DNA of 64,000 nucleotides, taken from assembly GCA_017527155.1 (NCBI GenBank), contig JAFXQI010000012.1, forward strand, positions 31,793 through 95,792, given 5' to 3'. This DNA is from Kiritimatiellia bacterium (GTDB lineage: Bacteria; Verrucomicrobiota; Kiritimatiellia; CAIQIC01; Lenti-01). How positions within the stretch are numbered: the first letter of the stretch is position 1; each line of letters starts with the position of its first letter. A model generated the notes under the pieces. It was given only the letters and a program-made list of their open reading frames with translations, was not told where the DNA came from and ran no database searches. This document shows positions 43,125-51,885 of the stretch, in pieces. A program made the translations under genes and the position numbers.

Positions 43125-43982
43125 TCAAGCTTCAAATGCGGGGGCTTCGCCGCTTTCTCCGCCGTATGGGCCGAAATCCACGTGGAGGAAGGCATGGCCG
43201 CGCCGGGCGCTTTCCGGGGGAAGGGCCATGTAGTCGCCATAGAGGTGGCGCAGGTAGGCATCGCGTTCGGCGAAGGCGGGGAACGTTTCGCCGGCGAACG
43301 GAACGGGTTCCAGCGCCCCGAGCCAGCGCCGCTCGATGCGTTCGCGCGCGGCGGGGTAGTCCCCGGGGGCAATCACGAAGCGGGTCGGACGGCCGTTGTG
43401 GCAGACCATCGACTCCGCCATCCGCCGCTTCAACCAAGGGTAGGGGAGGAACCGGACGGCGCCGGCCGCCAGGGCGTACTTTGCGCGTTTGGCGGGCGAC
43501 TCGTCCCGGATGCAGCGGCCGTAGCCTTTCTTCATCCAGAGCAGGCGCTTGCCGAGAAAGCGGGTGGCGGACTGGATGCGGCGGGCGAACCCGCCATCCG
43601 GGACCGCGTCGAAGGGGAAGATGTCCACGTAGATTCCGTCTTCCGCCCCCGCGATCGAGAATTGTTCCCGCGTGTGGGTTCCCCGGAGGCGGAGCTTGGC
43701 GGCCGGGAAGGGGTAGGACGGATCGGTGTCCCAGGACTGGTAGAGGAACTCCGGCCGCAGCGCGGTCCGGCAAACCTCGGCGAAGGCGTCGTAGTCGGCG
43801 CGCGGCATCCCGATGTCCATGTCGTCGTCCCACGGGATGAAGCCGCCGTGTCGGACGGCGCCGAGGAGCGTCCCGTAGATCAGGAAATAGCGCAGGCGGT
43901 GTTGCTCGCAAATCCGCTTGATTTCGAGGGCGATTTTCAGTTCGAGGGCGTGCAGGCGCGCGCGGGCGGCGTCAATGTCCAT
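43125..43982 (-). CDS. LicD-family phosphotransferase
   Basis: LicD-type protein of 285 aa. Such enzymes add phosphocholine or similar groups to surface glycans with a nucleotidyltransferase-like active site. The signature YGTLLGAVRHGGFIPWDDDMDIGMPR (about residues 35-60) is intact, with the double aspartate for metal binding. A second conserved segment, SIAGAEDGIYVDIFPFDAVPD, follows. No choline-kinase genes are near, so the transferred group may differ. The start MDIDAARARLHALELKIA was selected because the upstream frame shadows the neighbouring glycosyltransferase. It overlaps that gene by 11 bp. Confidence 0.85.
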   Translation of the reverse strand: MDIDAARARLHALELKIALEIKRICEQHRLRYFLIYGTLLGAVRHGGFIPWDDDMDIGMPRADYDAFAEVCRTALRPEFLYQSWDTDPSYPFPAAKLRLRGTHTREQFSIAGAEDGIYVDIFPFDAVPDGGFARRIQSATRFLGKRLLWMKKGYGRCIRDESPAKRAKYALAAGAVRFLPYPWLKRRMAESMVCHNGRPTRFVIAPGDYPAARERIERRWLGALEPVPFAGETFPAFAERDAYLRHLYGDYMALPPESARRGHAFLHVDFGPYGGESGEAPAFEA

Positions 43983-44976
43983 GGCGATTCTCCCTGCGTT
44001 GGAGGGCGGCGGCGTGATGGAGGAAGATTTCCTTCGGGGTTTTGGAAGAGAAACAGGCGAGAACGGCCCTCCAGTCGCCGGCGGCGAGGATGGAATCGGC
44101 ATTGGGGCGGGGGCGGAGCGCGCCGCGGACCGAATGGAACAGGCACTTGAGGGAATAGGCGAGGGCATGGGCGGCGCGGAGGGCGAGGCGGCGCGCCGGC
44201 GTGTCGCCGTAGAACAGGAGGGCGCCCGCGACGGCGGCCGGCCGGGTCGCGGCCTGCATCGGGGAGAGGCTTTTTCCGCTCATGCCGCCGTCATGCACCA
44301 CCTCCGCGTCCGCGTCCACCCACACCGAAAAGCCGGCGCGGTTGGCGGCGGTGGAGAGGGCGATGTCCTCGGGGCAGAAGAAGAACCGTTCGTCGAATCC
44401 CCCCAGCGCGCGGAAGACATCGGTGCGGATCAGGAAGGCGGCCCCGCAGACGTTGAACGAGTGGAAGAGGCCGGTACCGTTTGTGCCGGGGGCCTTCACG
44501 GGATTCCACAGGCGGAAGATCTGGAGCGTGACGTGCCGCCAGTCCTTGCGCGGCACGCCGCAGACCTGGGTGCGGCCGTCGGGCCAGAGGATTTTCGGGC
44601 TGACGATGGCGGCGTCGGGCGGGAGGCGGTCGAAGTCCGCGACCAGCCGGTCGATGGCGGGCATGCGCAATTCCGTGTCGTCGTTGAGCACGAAGCAGTA
44701 CTTGCCGCGGACCCGGCGCAAGGCAAGGTTGTTGTTTTCGGAAAAGCCGCGGATTTCGTTGCTTTCGACAAATGTTGCCCACGGGAACTCCGCCCGTGCC
44801 GCCGCCAGGTTCTCCGGGGAGAAGCGGTAGGCGACGACCAGCGTCTCGAACGGGACCGACGTGTTGGCCTTGAGGCTGGGCAGGCAACGGCGGAGGTTGG
44901 CCATGTGGTTCATGCACACGATGACCACGCTCGCCAGCGGGGGGTCCGCGTCCGTTCGTTGTCCGTCAAAGTCCAT
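43972..44976 (-). CDS. GT2 glycosyltransferase (rhamnosyltransferase-like)
   Basis: Family 2 glycosyltransferase of 334 aa with a GT-A fold. Features in order are SVVIVCMNHMANLRRCLPSL (residues 16-35), VVAYRFSPENLAAARAEFPWATFVESNEIRGFSENNNLALR and the metal site YCFVLNDDTEL. Next comes FNVCGAAFLIRTDVFRALGGFDERFFFCPEDIALS, whose ED pair is the catalytic region. The closest general relatives are rhamnosyl- and N-acetylglucosaminyl-transferases of capsule loci. The C-terminus is hydrophobic but without clear membrane helices. MDFDGQRTDADPP was selected over an earlier ATG. It lies upstream of and overlaps licD. Confidence 0.87.
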   Translation of the reverse strand: MDFDGQRTDADPPLASVVIVCMNHMANLRRCLPSLKANTSVPFETLVVAYRFSPENLAAARAEFPWATFVESNEIRGFSENNNLALRRVRGKYCFVLNDDTELRMPAIDRLVADFDRLPPDAAIVSPKILWPDGRTQVCGVPRKDWRHVTLQIFRLWNPVKAPGTNGTGLFHSFNVCGAAFLIRTDVFRALGGFDERFFFCPEDIALSTAANRAGFSVWVDADAEVVHDGGMSGKSLSPMQAATRPAAVAGALLFYGDTPARRLALRAAHALAYSLKCLFHSVRGALRPRPNADSILAAGDWRAVLACFSSKTPKEIFLHHAAALQRRENRHGH

Positions 44977-45033
44977 TGTCCCGCCACCGTAGCGCACCCG
45001 CCCCCTCCATGGAAAGCCCAAACCTCGCTCGCG

Positions 45034-46044
45034 TCATGCCCGCAAGCCGTGCCGGGCCTGCCGGCGGCGGGGGTCGAGGAGGCCGTCCAGCCGCATCCGT
45101 TCCATCAGGTTCATGGCGGCGAGGGGACCCGCGACGCTGGCGGCGAACATGGCCGGGACGTGGAGCCATGGCGAGCGGACGCCGAGGGCGAGCAACCCCA
45201 TCCGGATGGCGGAGGCAAAAAAGGTGTGCATCAGGAAAATCGGCAGGGCATTCCGGCCCATCCACTCCCAGAAACCGGCTCGCGTCCGTCCGGCGGCCCA
45301 GACCAGCACGGCCGCGCAGGCCAACAGGCCCAGCCCCCACCGGACCCAGCCGTACATGGGAATCCCGCCATGCGCCAGAACCGCGGTGCCCGCGAGAAAC
45401 GCCAGACCGCACAGGCTTCCCGCCCGGCGCATGGCGCGGCCGCGCAGGACCCCGGCATCCCGGAAGGCCAATCCCATGCCCGCGGCAAACCAGAACGCGT
45501 TCTGCGCCACGGTCCGCGCGGGGAAACACCATGCCGCGGAACCGAACGCGATCCCGGCCGCCTTGGCGGCGGTGGCGGCCGCGGCCAGGACCATCCACGC
45601 TCGCGCCCCCGGCATGCGCGGCAGCAGCACGAACAGCAAGGCCAGCGCCGCCAGATACCAATAGGGGGCGATCGGCTCGACGAACAGCGACCGGAAGAGC
45701 CCTCCGGCCCCGTGGTTCACCCAGGCGGCGCAGAGCCGCTTCAAGACCCAGGAAAGGACCGTGAAAAAAACGTAGGGAACCCCCAGCAACCATATCTTGC
45801 CCAAGGCCGCACGGGCGTGTTCCGGCATCCCCGAACTGCGGCCATAGCGCTGCCACAGGTACCCGCTGCACAGGAAAAACAGCTGGACGTGGAAGCAGTA
45901 GATGGAATCGTTGAACCATGCCCAAGGCCGGCTCGCGTCCATGAGGCCGGCCGCAACCAACCCCTGGAACCCGTGTCCGGCCGCCACCAGGCCGCACGCC
46001 AGGCCCTTCACGGCATCCACCCAGATTTCCCGCGTCCGGGACAT
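45034..46044 (-). CDS. Acyltransferase 3 family membrane protein
   Basis: Integral membrane O-acyltransferase of 336 aa, related to OafA/NodX, which acylates sugars of surface polysaccharides or lipopolysaccharide. The N-terminus DAVKGLACGLVAAGHGFQGL is the family signature, with the histidine after VAAG as proposed catalytic residue. About ten hydrophobic helices follow, for example YCFHVQLFFLCSGYLW and IFLMHTFFASAIRMGLLAL. A short Arg/His-rich tail ends the protein. ATG 46044 is 7 bp after GGAGG and gives MSRTREIWVDAVKG; ATG 46050 would overlap the upstream stop as ATGA. Confidence 0.85.
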   Translation of the reverse strand: MSRTREIWVDAVKGLACGLVAAGHGFQGLVAAGLMDASRPWAWFNDSIYCFHVQLFFLCSGYLWQRYGRSSGMPEHARAALGKIWLLGVPYVFFTVLSWVLKRLCAAWVNHGAGGLFRSLFVEPIAPYWYLAALALLFVLLPRMPGARAWMVLAAAATAAKAAGIAFGSAAWCFPARTVAQNAFWFAAGMGLAFRDAGVLRGRAMRRAGSLCGLAFLAGTAVLAHGGIPMYGWVRWGLGLLACAAVLVWAAGRTRAGFWEWMGRNALPIFLMHTFFASAIRMGLLALGVRSPWLHVPAMFAASVAGPLAAMNLMERMRLDGLLDPRRRQARHGLRA

Positions 46045-46046
46045 CG

Positions 46047-47294
46047 TCATCCCTCCGCTCCGACGGCCCGGTACACCGCCATGACCCGGGAGAAATGCGT
46101 TTCCGCGGAACATTCGCGCGCCACAAGGGCCTTCCCGGCGGCGCCCAGACGTCCGGCGAGCGGCGCGTCGCCGGCCAGCCGCCGCATCCGGTCCGCGAGA
46201 GCCGCCGCGTCGCCGGCGGGGAAAAGCAGGCCCGTTTCGCCGTCGCGGACCAGCTCGGGAATGCCGCCGATGGCCGAAGCGACCACCGGCTTGCCAATGG
46301 CCAGCATTTCCATCGCGGCGTATCCCAGGACCTCGGGGCACACGCTCGGAACCACCCCGAAGCGGGCGCCCGCCTGTTCCCTCCAAAGCGCCTCCCCGTG
46401 CAGGGGGCCGAGGAACAACGCGCGGCCGGCAACGCCCAGCTCCTCCGCACGAGTCTTCAGCGCGGCTCCCTCCTCAGGAGAGCTGCCGCCGACGATGTGC
46501 AGTTCCTGGCCGGGAACGTCCTTGAGCGCCTCCAGGAGCACGCCGACCCCCTTGATGGCGGCAAGCGAGCCGACGTACAGCGCGTAGCCGCCGTCGCGCG
46601 TGGCCATCGCGTCGCGCCCACCGCCGGGGTAGGGGTTGCGGACGACGTGGATTTTCCCAGCATCCAGACCGTGCGCCGCGAAGGTGTCGCGGAGGAACGC
46701 GCTGGGGGCGATCCAGGCATCGATCATGGAGAAGGCCCGCTTCAGGCGGTGGAAGTAGCCTTCGGCGGCGGCTAGGGCGCTGGCCGCGAGCGAGCCTTTT
46801 TTGCATCGCCCGGCGATGCAATGCCGGAAGGCGCGGCCGGCGCACGCCCCGCAGACGCGGCCGTCGGGGCGGAGCATCGAACTGTCGGGGCAGAGCCATT
46901 TGTAGTCGTGGAGGGTCTGGACCACGGGTATGCCGATGCGGCGCAGTTCCGGAAGGATGGAAGGTGTCAGGTACGCGTGGATGTTCTGGAGGTGCGCCAC
47001 GTCGGGCCGCCACTGCGCAAGCAGACGGCGGAGGGCCGTCGCCACCTCGCCCGACCAGATGCTGCGGCGGGCGGCGAGGATGGCCCCCCGGAGCGTCTTG
47101 TTGCGGTTCAGCGCCGCGTAGTCGGGGGCGGCAACGAAGGCCGAGTGCGCGGGCGCGGGCCAGTTGCCTTCGTGCTCCGTGGAGAAGACCCCGACCTCGT
47201 GGCCGCGTGCTTCGAGGAGGTCCTGCAACGTCCGCAGGTAGGTGCAGTCGCCGCCGCGGGGATAATAGAAATTCGAGCAAAGCAGGACTTTCAT
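46047..47294 (-). CDS. GT4-type glycosyltransferase
   Basis: Glycosyltransferase of 415 aa, GT-B fold. The N-terminal half has SNFYYPRGGDCTYLRTLQDLL and a cysteine-rich insertion, CPDSSMLRPDGRVCGACAG with CIAGRCKKGS, which may bind zinc and is seen in a subset of WsaF/GT4 relatives. The donor half has ALYVGSLAAIKGVGVLLEAL, FGVVPSVCPEVLGYAAMEMLAIGKPVVASAIGGIPELV and a C-terminal helix. The E-x7-E region is CPEVLGYAAME. It is coupled by 4-bp overlaps or near-overlaps to both neighbours, placing it in the polysaccharide operon. Confidence 0.9.
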   Translation of the reverse strand: MKVLLCSNFYYPRGGDCTYLRTLQDLLEARGHEVGVFSTEHEGNWPAPAHSAFVAAPDYAALNRNKTLRGAILAARRSIWSGEVATALRRLLAQWRPDVAHLQNIHAYLTPSILPELRRIGIPVVQTLHDYKWLCPDSSMLRPDGRVCGACAGRAFRHCIAGRCKKGSLAASALAAAEGYFHRLKRAFSMIDAWIAPSAFLRDTFAAHGLDAGKIHVVRNPYPGGGRDAMATRDGGYALYVGSLAAIKGVGVLLEALKDVPGQELHIVGGSSPEEGAALKTRAEELGVAGRALFLGPLHGEALWREQAGARFGVVPSVCPEVLGYAAMEMLAIGKPVVASAIGGIPELVRDGETGLLFPAGDAAALADRMRRLAGDAPLAGRLGAAGKALVARECSAETHFSRVMAVYRAVGAEG

Positions 47295-48436
47295 TGCCCG
47301 ACGGCACCCCCTTCCCGCCAGGCGTCCTGCAACTGCGCTTCCAGCAGGGCGACGGAGCGGGCCCAGGTGAACGACTGGATGTGGTCATGGCCGGCGCGGG
47401 CGAGGCGGATGCGTTCCGCGTCGTCATGCACCAGCTCCAGGAGCGCATCGGCCATGCGTTCCGCGTCCCCGGCGGGCACCACTTTGGCGGTCCTGCCGTC
47501 AATCGCCATCTCGGCATAGCCGTCGTTGTCGGTACAAACCACGGCGGCCCCGCATGCCATCGCCTCGCCGACCGTCAGTCCCCAGCCCTCCTGGCGGCTC
47601 GTGCCCAGGAAGACGGCGATTCCGTTGTAGAAGTCGAGCAGTTGCTGCGGGGAAGGATTCCGGACATAGGATATCCAGTCCGGCAGGTCGCGATTCATCG
47701 GTTCTGCCCCGAACAGCCGCGCCCGTAGCCGTGGTTCGCGGGCCTTGGCCAGTTGCAGTGCGCGGAAACCCGTATCCACGTCCTTGACCGCAGCCGTATG
47801 GAAAAGCATGCCGACGCAATGGGCCTCGCGCTCTCCTGGAAGGACATCGATGCGGAACCGGGTGGTATCGATGGCATTGGGGATGACCGTGGCGGAGCCT
47901 CCGGCCTTTTCGATTTCGCGGGCGAGCCAACCGGAAATGGCGATTTTCCGGACGGGCGAACGGTAAAGGGCGTCCAGTTCGGCGGGCGGCAGGGCCCAGG
48001 TCTCGTGGCCCTGGACGAAATGGATCAGGCGCTCCGGCGGGATCGAACGGAAGCGGTGCGCGGCGGCGACTGTCCGGGCGTTGGAGACGAGATAGAGGTC
48101 GGCGGGAGGCAGACGGGATTCCGAAAGGGACCAGGCAACGCGGAAGCGCACGCGGGAATCGAGGGAAAACCAGGGCGGCGCGCGGTGCCAGCCGCGGAGG
48201 CGGTGCCAGAAACTCCGGAGGAGCGTTCTGGCTGCATCCCGCACCCGGGGCCATGCAAGAGTCCGCGGCCAACCGGATCCGGTGAAGGAGTGGACGATGG
48301 AAACGCCGTATCCGTCCGCGGCGAGCGCATTGGCGTAGCCGTAGAACACCTTGTATCCGCCGATGGGTGTCCGGCTGGTCGCCGGCAGGAGGAAGGCGAC
48401 CCGTGGCCGGCTGGCGGGGGGGGGCGGATCAGGCAT
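47291..48436 (-). CDS. GT4-type glycosyltransferase
   Basis: Glycosyltransferase of 381 aa. A proline-rich leader (MPDPPPPASRPRVAFLLPAT) precedes a GT-B domain with PIGGYKVFYGYANALAADGY, an acceptor-side segment IHFVQGHETWALPPAE and the donor-side FLGTSRQEGWGLTVGEAMACGAAVVCTDNDGYAEM. The EGWGLTVGE block is the conserved donor-phosphate loop. It probably adds a sugar to a lipid-linked repeat unit. It overlaps the upstream O-antigen polymerase/ligase-like gene by 8 bp and the downstream GT4 gene by 4 bp. Confidence 0.88.
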   Translation of the reverse strand: MPDPPPPASRPRVAFLLPATSRTPIGGYKVFYGYANALAADGYGVSIVHSFTGSGWPRTLAWPRVRDAARTLLRSFWHRLRGWHRAPPWFSLDSRVRFRVAWSLSESRLPPADLYLVSNARTVAAAHRFRSIPPERLIHFVQGHETWALPPAELDALYRSPVRKIAISGWLAREIEKAGGSATVIPNAIDTTRFRIDVLPGEREAHCVGMLFHTAAVKDVDTGFRALQLAKAREPRLRARLFGAEPMNRDLPDWISYVRNPSPQQLLDFYNGIAVFLGTSRQEGWGLTVGEAMACGAAVVCTDNDGYAEMAIDGRTAKVVPAGDAERMADALLELVHDDAERIRLARAGHDHIQSFTWARSVALLEAQLQDAWREGGAVGQ

Positions 48437-50048
48437 CGGTGCGGGGTCCTTCGTCCGGCGCCGGGAGGGAATCGCCGCCCGGGGCGGAAAGAGTTTCCGG
48501 GGCCGGCTGGTATTCCCACAGGCGGCCGGCGAACGCCCACAGGACGTAGGAGGTGATGGGCCAGGTCAGCGGGGTGATGATGACCATCAGCATGCCCAGG
48601 AAAATCAAGGTCGCGGCCGATGCGAGCGTGGCCCCGAAGTACAGGTTGTGGGTGCCGCCCCGGAACGATTTCCGGTACAACTGGACGATGACCCATCCGA
48701 AGAACACGGCATACAGCCCCGCCCCCAGCCAGCCGTATTCCCCCAGCAACGTCAGCAGGTCCGACTGGGGCCAGCGCAACTGCGTCCCCCCGCCGTAGTT
48801 CGCCTTCCCAGCGGTCATGAAATAGCGCCGCCGTTCGTTCATGATTGGCAGGATGTACCGTCGGGCGAGGGGCGTCTGGTTGTCCACGCTCAACTGCGAA
48901 CCGAACCGGCCGGGACCCGCGCCGAAAAGCGGGTAGGGCACCAGTTTGTGGAAGTCCAGGGTCACCGCCTTGTATACGTCGGCTTTCGGCGAGTTCACCA
49001 GCATCTGCTTGCGCACGCTGGAGACGATCCGGTTGAGGCCGCCATGGAAGAACATCTGGATGTAGAAGGCCGAAAGGAGCAGCAGGATGCCCATGAACAC
49101 CCACATGGTTTGGCGCATGCGAAGGGGAATCTTCGGGTGGATCAGGAACGGAACCGCCGCGAACGGAATCATCACCAGCCCGTGCTTGGTGTCGGTCATG
49201 AAAATCAGGTCGTAGACAACGATGACCATGGCCAGCCCGTACACGAGCCGCGTCCATCTGGACTCGTGCGCGCCGGAGGTGAACCGCCAGGCGACGTAGC
49301 CGAAGATGGCGTAGATGCTCAAGTACCCGATCAGATGGGCCGATTGCATCCCGAACATGCCTCCGCTGTAGTCCGGGTGGATTCGCGGCCAAGGCCCCCC
49401 CTGCCAGATGCAGTTGTAGAAGAACTGGACCGCCGCGTACAGGAGCAGGAAGCGGATCCAGAAGCGGATTTCCTTTTCGTCCTCGAAAGGGGACGTCAAT
49501 CGGCAGTAGTACCACAGCAGGAAGGGCTTGAGCATGATCAGGGTCGCGCGGGCCGTGATGAACGGCGACGGTTTCCCGTTGACGTACCAGCTGATGGCCG
49601 CGACCAGCAGGAACAGCGGCGCGAACCAGAGGCCGCCCTTCACCTGCGCCGCCCGCACGGGCTGGACCAGGTTCATGACGATCACCGCGACGATGGGCAG
49701 GAAGAACAGCTCGTCCACGAACCCCGGCAGGGGGATCGGAATCAGCCCGAACAGCCGGTTGCCGGGCATGAGCAGGAAGTAGAACATCATGCAGTTCAGC
49801 AGCGTCCGCGGCCGCCCCAGCAAGGCCACGCCCGCGCAGAAGACGGCCACGAAGAAGGGCCAGATGATGGCGGCGGGCAAGCCGACGATGCCGCCCACGA
49901 AGAACATCAGGACCAACCCGACCCCATATCCGGCGACGACCAGCCAGTTGATCCACCGGTACACGGGGAACTGGTACGTCGAGCGCTGGCTCTCGGGCAG
50001 GCGCTTCGGTGATTGGCGGGGGGCTGGAATGTCGGTCGTGGTGTCCAT
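48429..50048 (-). CDS. O-antigen ligase/polymerase-like membrane protein
   Basis: Multi-spanning membrane protein of about 539 aa, resembling Wzy polymerases and WaaL ligases, which join polysaccharide units in the periplasm. There are roughly ten hydrophobic segments (VVAGYGVGLVLMFFVGGIVGLPAAIIWPF early; ILLLLSAFYIQMFFHGG later). A large periplasmic loop with PLFGAGPGRFGSQLSVDNQTPLARRYILPIM bears the motif order of this group. Its C-terminal tail is disordered. Distinguishing ligase from polymerase needs comparison. ATG 50048 (MDTTTDIPAP) is used; ATG 50135 is an alternative upstream, and neither has a strong ribosome site. Confidence 0.78.
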   Translation of the reverse strand: MDTTTDIPAPRQSPKRLPESQRSTYQFPVYRWINWLVVAGYGVGLVLMFFVGGIVGLPAAIIWPFFVAVFCAGVALLGRPRTLLNCMMFYFLLMPGNRLFGLIPIPLPGFVDELFFLPIVAVIVMNLVQPVRAAQVKGGLWFAPLFLLVAAISWYVNGKPSPFITARATLIMLKPFLLWYYCRLTSPFEDEKEIRFWIRFLLLYAAVQFFYNCIWQGGPWPRIHPDYSGGMFGMQSAHLIGYLSIYAIFGYVAWRFTSGAHESRWTRLVYGLAMVIVVYDLIFMTDTKHGLVMIPFAAVPFLIHPKIPLRMRQTMWVFMGILLLLSAFYIQMFFHGGLNRIVSSVRKQMLVNSPKADVYKAVTLDFHKLVPYPLFGAGPGRFGSQLSVDNQTPLARRYILPIMNERRRYFMTAGKANYGGGTQLRWPQSDLLTLLGEYGWLGAGLYAVFFGWVIVQLYRKSFRGGTHNLYFGATLASAATLIFLGMLMVIITPLTWPITSYVLWAFAGRLWEYQPAPETLSAPGGDSLPAPDEGPRTDA

Positions 50049-50174
50049 CTGTGCGGTTCCGGCCGGACCGCGCAACACCCCGAAGCCGTTCCCGGATTCC
50101 CGGAAACGGACATCGCGGCCCGGATGGTCCGACATGGGGGGGCTTGTATCACACCCGCCGCGGAAACCCAACCC

Positions 50175-51314
50175 TTATTTCCCGCCGGCCTCCCCTTCCG
50201 GGGCCGTCCGCCGCCGGCGGAACCAGGCGCCCGCGGCCGGGAGGACCTTCCGTGCCGCGAGCCAGGAAAAGGCGACGGATCCGGCCAGCCCCAGGGCACA
50301 CCAAAGCCAGTACAGCAGGTGCGGGTCGCGGACGAAGCGTTCGGGATGGAGCTTGCCGATGGCGCGGAAGACCATCATGTGGCTGAGGTAGATTTCCATG
50401 GAGAGGCCGCCGAGGAAGGCCGCGGCCGGGTTGTCCAGCAGCTTGAAGCCGCGGACGGCGATCCCCCCCGTGGCCGCGTAGGCGATCCAGAGGACGAAGA
50501 CGAGCCCCGCGTACAGGATGTTTTCACCGAAAGGGGCCGGACGGAAAGGGGTGAACTCGAGGACGCTGGCGGCGACCGCCGCGCCGAGCAGGACCAGTCG
50601 CCCCGTCAGGCTACGCACCGCCAGCCGTTCCCGGTGGAGGTACAGCAGACCGCCCGCCAGGAAGAACGGGAAGCTGTACACGAAGTTGTGCCGGGCGGCG
50701 GCGATCTGCCCCGGCGTGCAGAAGCGCTCCGTGAGGAAATACCGTGCCACCACGACGTGGAACGCGAGGGCGGCCGCCATCGCGAACCACGCCCGCCGCC
50801 GGCTCCGCAGCAGGAACGCGAACCAGGGGAAAACCATGTAGAAGAGGAACACCAGTCCGAGGAACCACCCGACGCCGATGACCGAGATGTCCGGATTGGG
50901 CAGGAGATTGAAGGCGAGCGTCAGGTCGGCGAACGCCTCGCAGAGGGTGTCCGCAGAGGGTTCCATGGCCACATCCAGGACGACCAGCAGCGCGAAAAAC
51001 GGCCAGATCCGGGCGTAGCGGCGGGAATAGAAGCGTTCCGCGTCGAACTCCGACACCGCCGTTTCCCGTCCGCCGATCCGGACGCGGCGGACCGCGAATT
51101 TCCCCAGGTAGCCGCAGCAGAGGGAAAACGCGGAGAGGATGAAGAACAGGTAGACGAAGGACGTGAAGAAGGGGATGACCTGTCCGTACAGCAGCGGGCC
51201 GGACGCCGCGAGTTCCCGCCCTGCCTCCGGCGGCAGGTTCGCAAGGTAGTGCATCAGCAGGATGCCGATGGCCGCGAAACCGCGCAGCCCGTCGAATGAA
51301 TCATAGCGTTGCAT
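50175..51314 (-). CDS. Acyltransferase 3 family membrane protein
   Basis: Integral membrane acyltransferase of 379 aa. The N-terminus SFDGLRGFAAIGILLMHYLANL is the classic family motif with the histidine of MHY. About ten helices follow, including FFTSFVYLFFILSAFSLCCGYL and VGWFLGLVFLFYMVFPWFAFLL; FYSRRYARIWPFFALL is a conserved arginine motif. It is independent of the copy at 45034-46044 by sequence and gene position, so the locus encodes two O-acylation enzymes. Downstream lies the Wzy-like gene after a 126-bp gap. Confidence 0.88.
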   Translation of the reverse strand: MQRYDSFDGLRGFAAIGILLMHYLANLPPEAGRELAASGPLLYGQVIPFFTSFVYLFFILSAFSLCCGYLGKFAVRRVRIGGRETAVSEFDAERFYSRRYARIWPFFALLVVLDVAMEPSADTLCEAFADLTLAFNLLPNPDISVIGVGWFLGLVFLFYMVFPWFAFLLRSRRRAWFAMAAALAFHVVVARYFLTERFCTPGQIAAARHNFVYSFPFFLAGGLLYLHRERLAVRSLTGRLVLLGAAVAASVLEFTPFRPAPFGENILYAGLVFVLWIAYAATGGIAVRGFKLLDNPAAAFLGGLSMEIYLSHMMVFRAIGKLHPERFVRDPHLLYWLWCALGLAGSVAFSWLAARKVLPAAGAWFRRRRTAPEGEAGGK

Positions 51315-51446
51315 GTCTTGGACCGGATGTCCCTCCGGACGGCCGGATGTGCGGGAAACATAGCCCCGCCTCCCTGCCATTGCCAGCCTTTTCCATTCCG
51401 CCTTTTCCATCCTGCCGGCGGATGCAGGAGGATGCAGGACAGGATC

Positions 51447-51520
51447 GCGGGGCGAGCTCTCCGGGCGAGCCGATCCGGCCGCCGCCCTTTGGGGGCGCGC
51501 ACGGCGTGCTCGCGCCACCA
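51447..51520 (+). repeat. Dispersed repeat family A, copy 3
   Basis: GCGGGGCGAGCTCTCCGGGC as left arm and GCGTGCTCGCGCCACC as right arm, with an imperfect stem. It is more diverged than copies 1 and 2. Confidence 0.65.
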
Positions 51521-51548
51521 TGTCTGGCGCTCCTTTCCCCCGCCGGGG

Positions 51549-51571
51549 GAGGGACGCACTTCTGCGCGTCC
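51549..51571 (+). repeat. Family B, partial copy 4
   Basis: Second hairpin only: GGACGCACTTCTGCGCGTCC at 51552-51571, preceded by GGGA; one mismatch in the stem. Confidence 0.65.
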
Positions 51572-51643
51572 GCAACGTCCTCCATGATGGCCCCCCCGGG
51601 GTGCGGCCACGCCCTTTCCTCCCCGCCCTCCCGGTTCCACCCA

Positions 51644-51692
51644 TTTGCGATATCAAGGAAAACACTCGGATTCTGCCCGTGTTTCCCGGGGG
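51644..51692 (-). repeat. Repeat family C variant, copy 7
   Basis: TTGCGATATCAAGGAAAACAC paired with GTGTTTCC at 51679-51686 (one bulge). Confidence 0.65.
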
Positions 51693-51760
51693 GGCCGTTC
51701 CCGGACAGGGGCCATCCGAGGCCTTTTTCTCCACCACCCGACGGCCGGGATGCGCACCGC

Positions 51761-51789
51761 TTGAAAACGGCGGTCGGGTGTGGTGTAAT
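51761..51789 (+). promoter_or_regulatory. Sigma70-type promoter for the membrane sulfatase-like gene
   Basis: TTGAAA (51761-51766), 17-bp spacer, TGTAAT (51784-51789), about 97 bp before the start at 51886. Confidence 0.6.
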
Positions 51790-51885
51790 CGCAAGTGCCG
51801 TGCGTCGGAGGTCCGCCGTGCGGCGGAGCCTCATGAAACCCATTTCCGCAAGATCGCCCGCGCGGGGGCGCCTGACCGCGACGAG

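Larger units (their letters stand above)
51315..51885. other. Intergenic stretch with repeats A, B and C plus a promoter
   Basis: A 571-bp gap between divergent genes. Elements A (51447-51520), partial B (51549-51571) and C-type (51644-51692) lie in order, followed by a promoter at 51761-51789. No gene supported. Confidence 0.75.
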
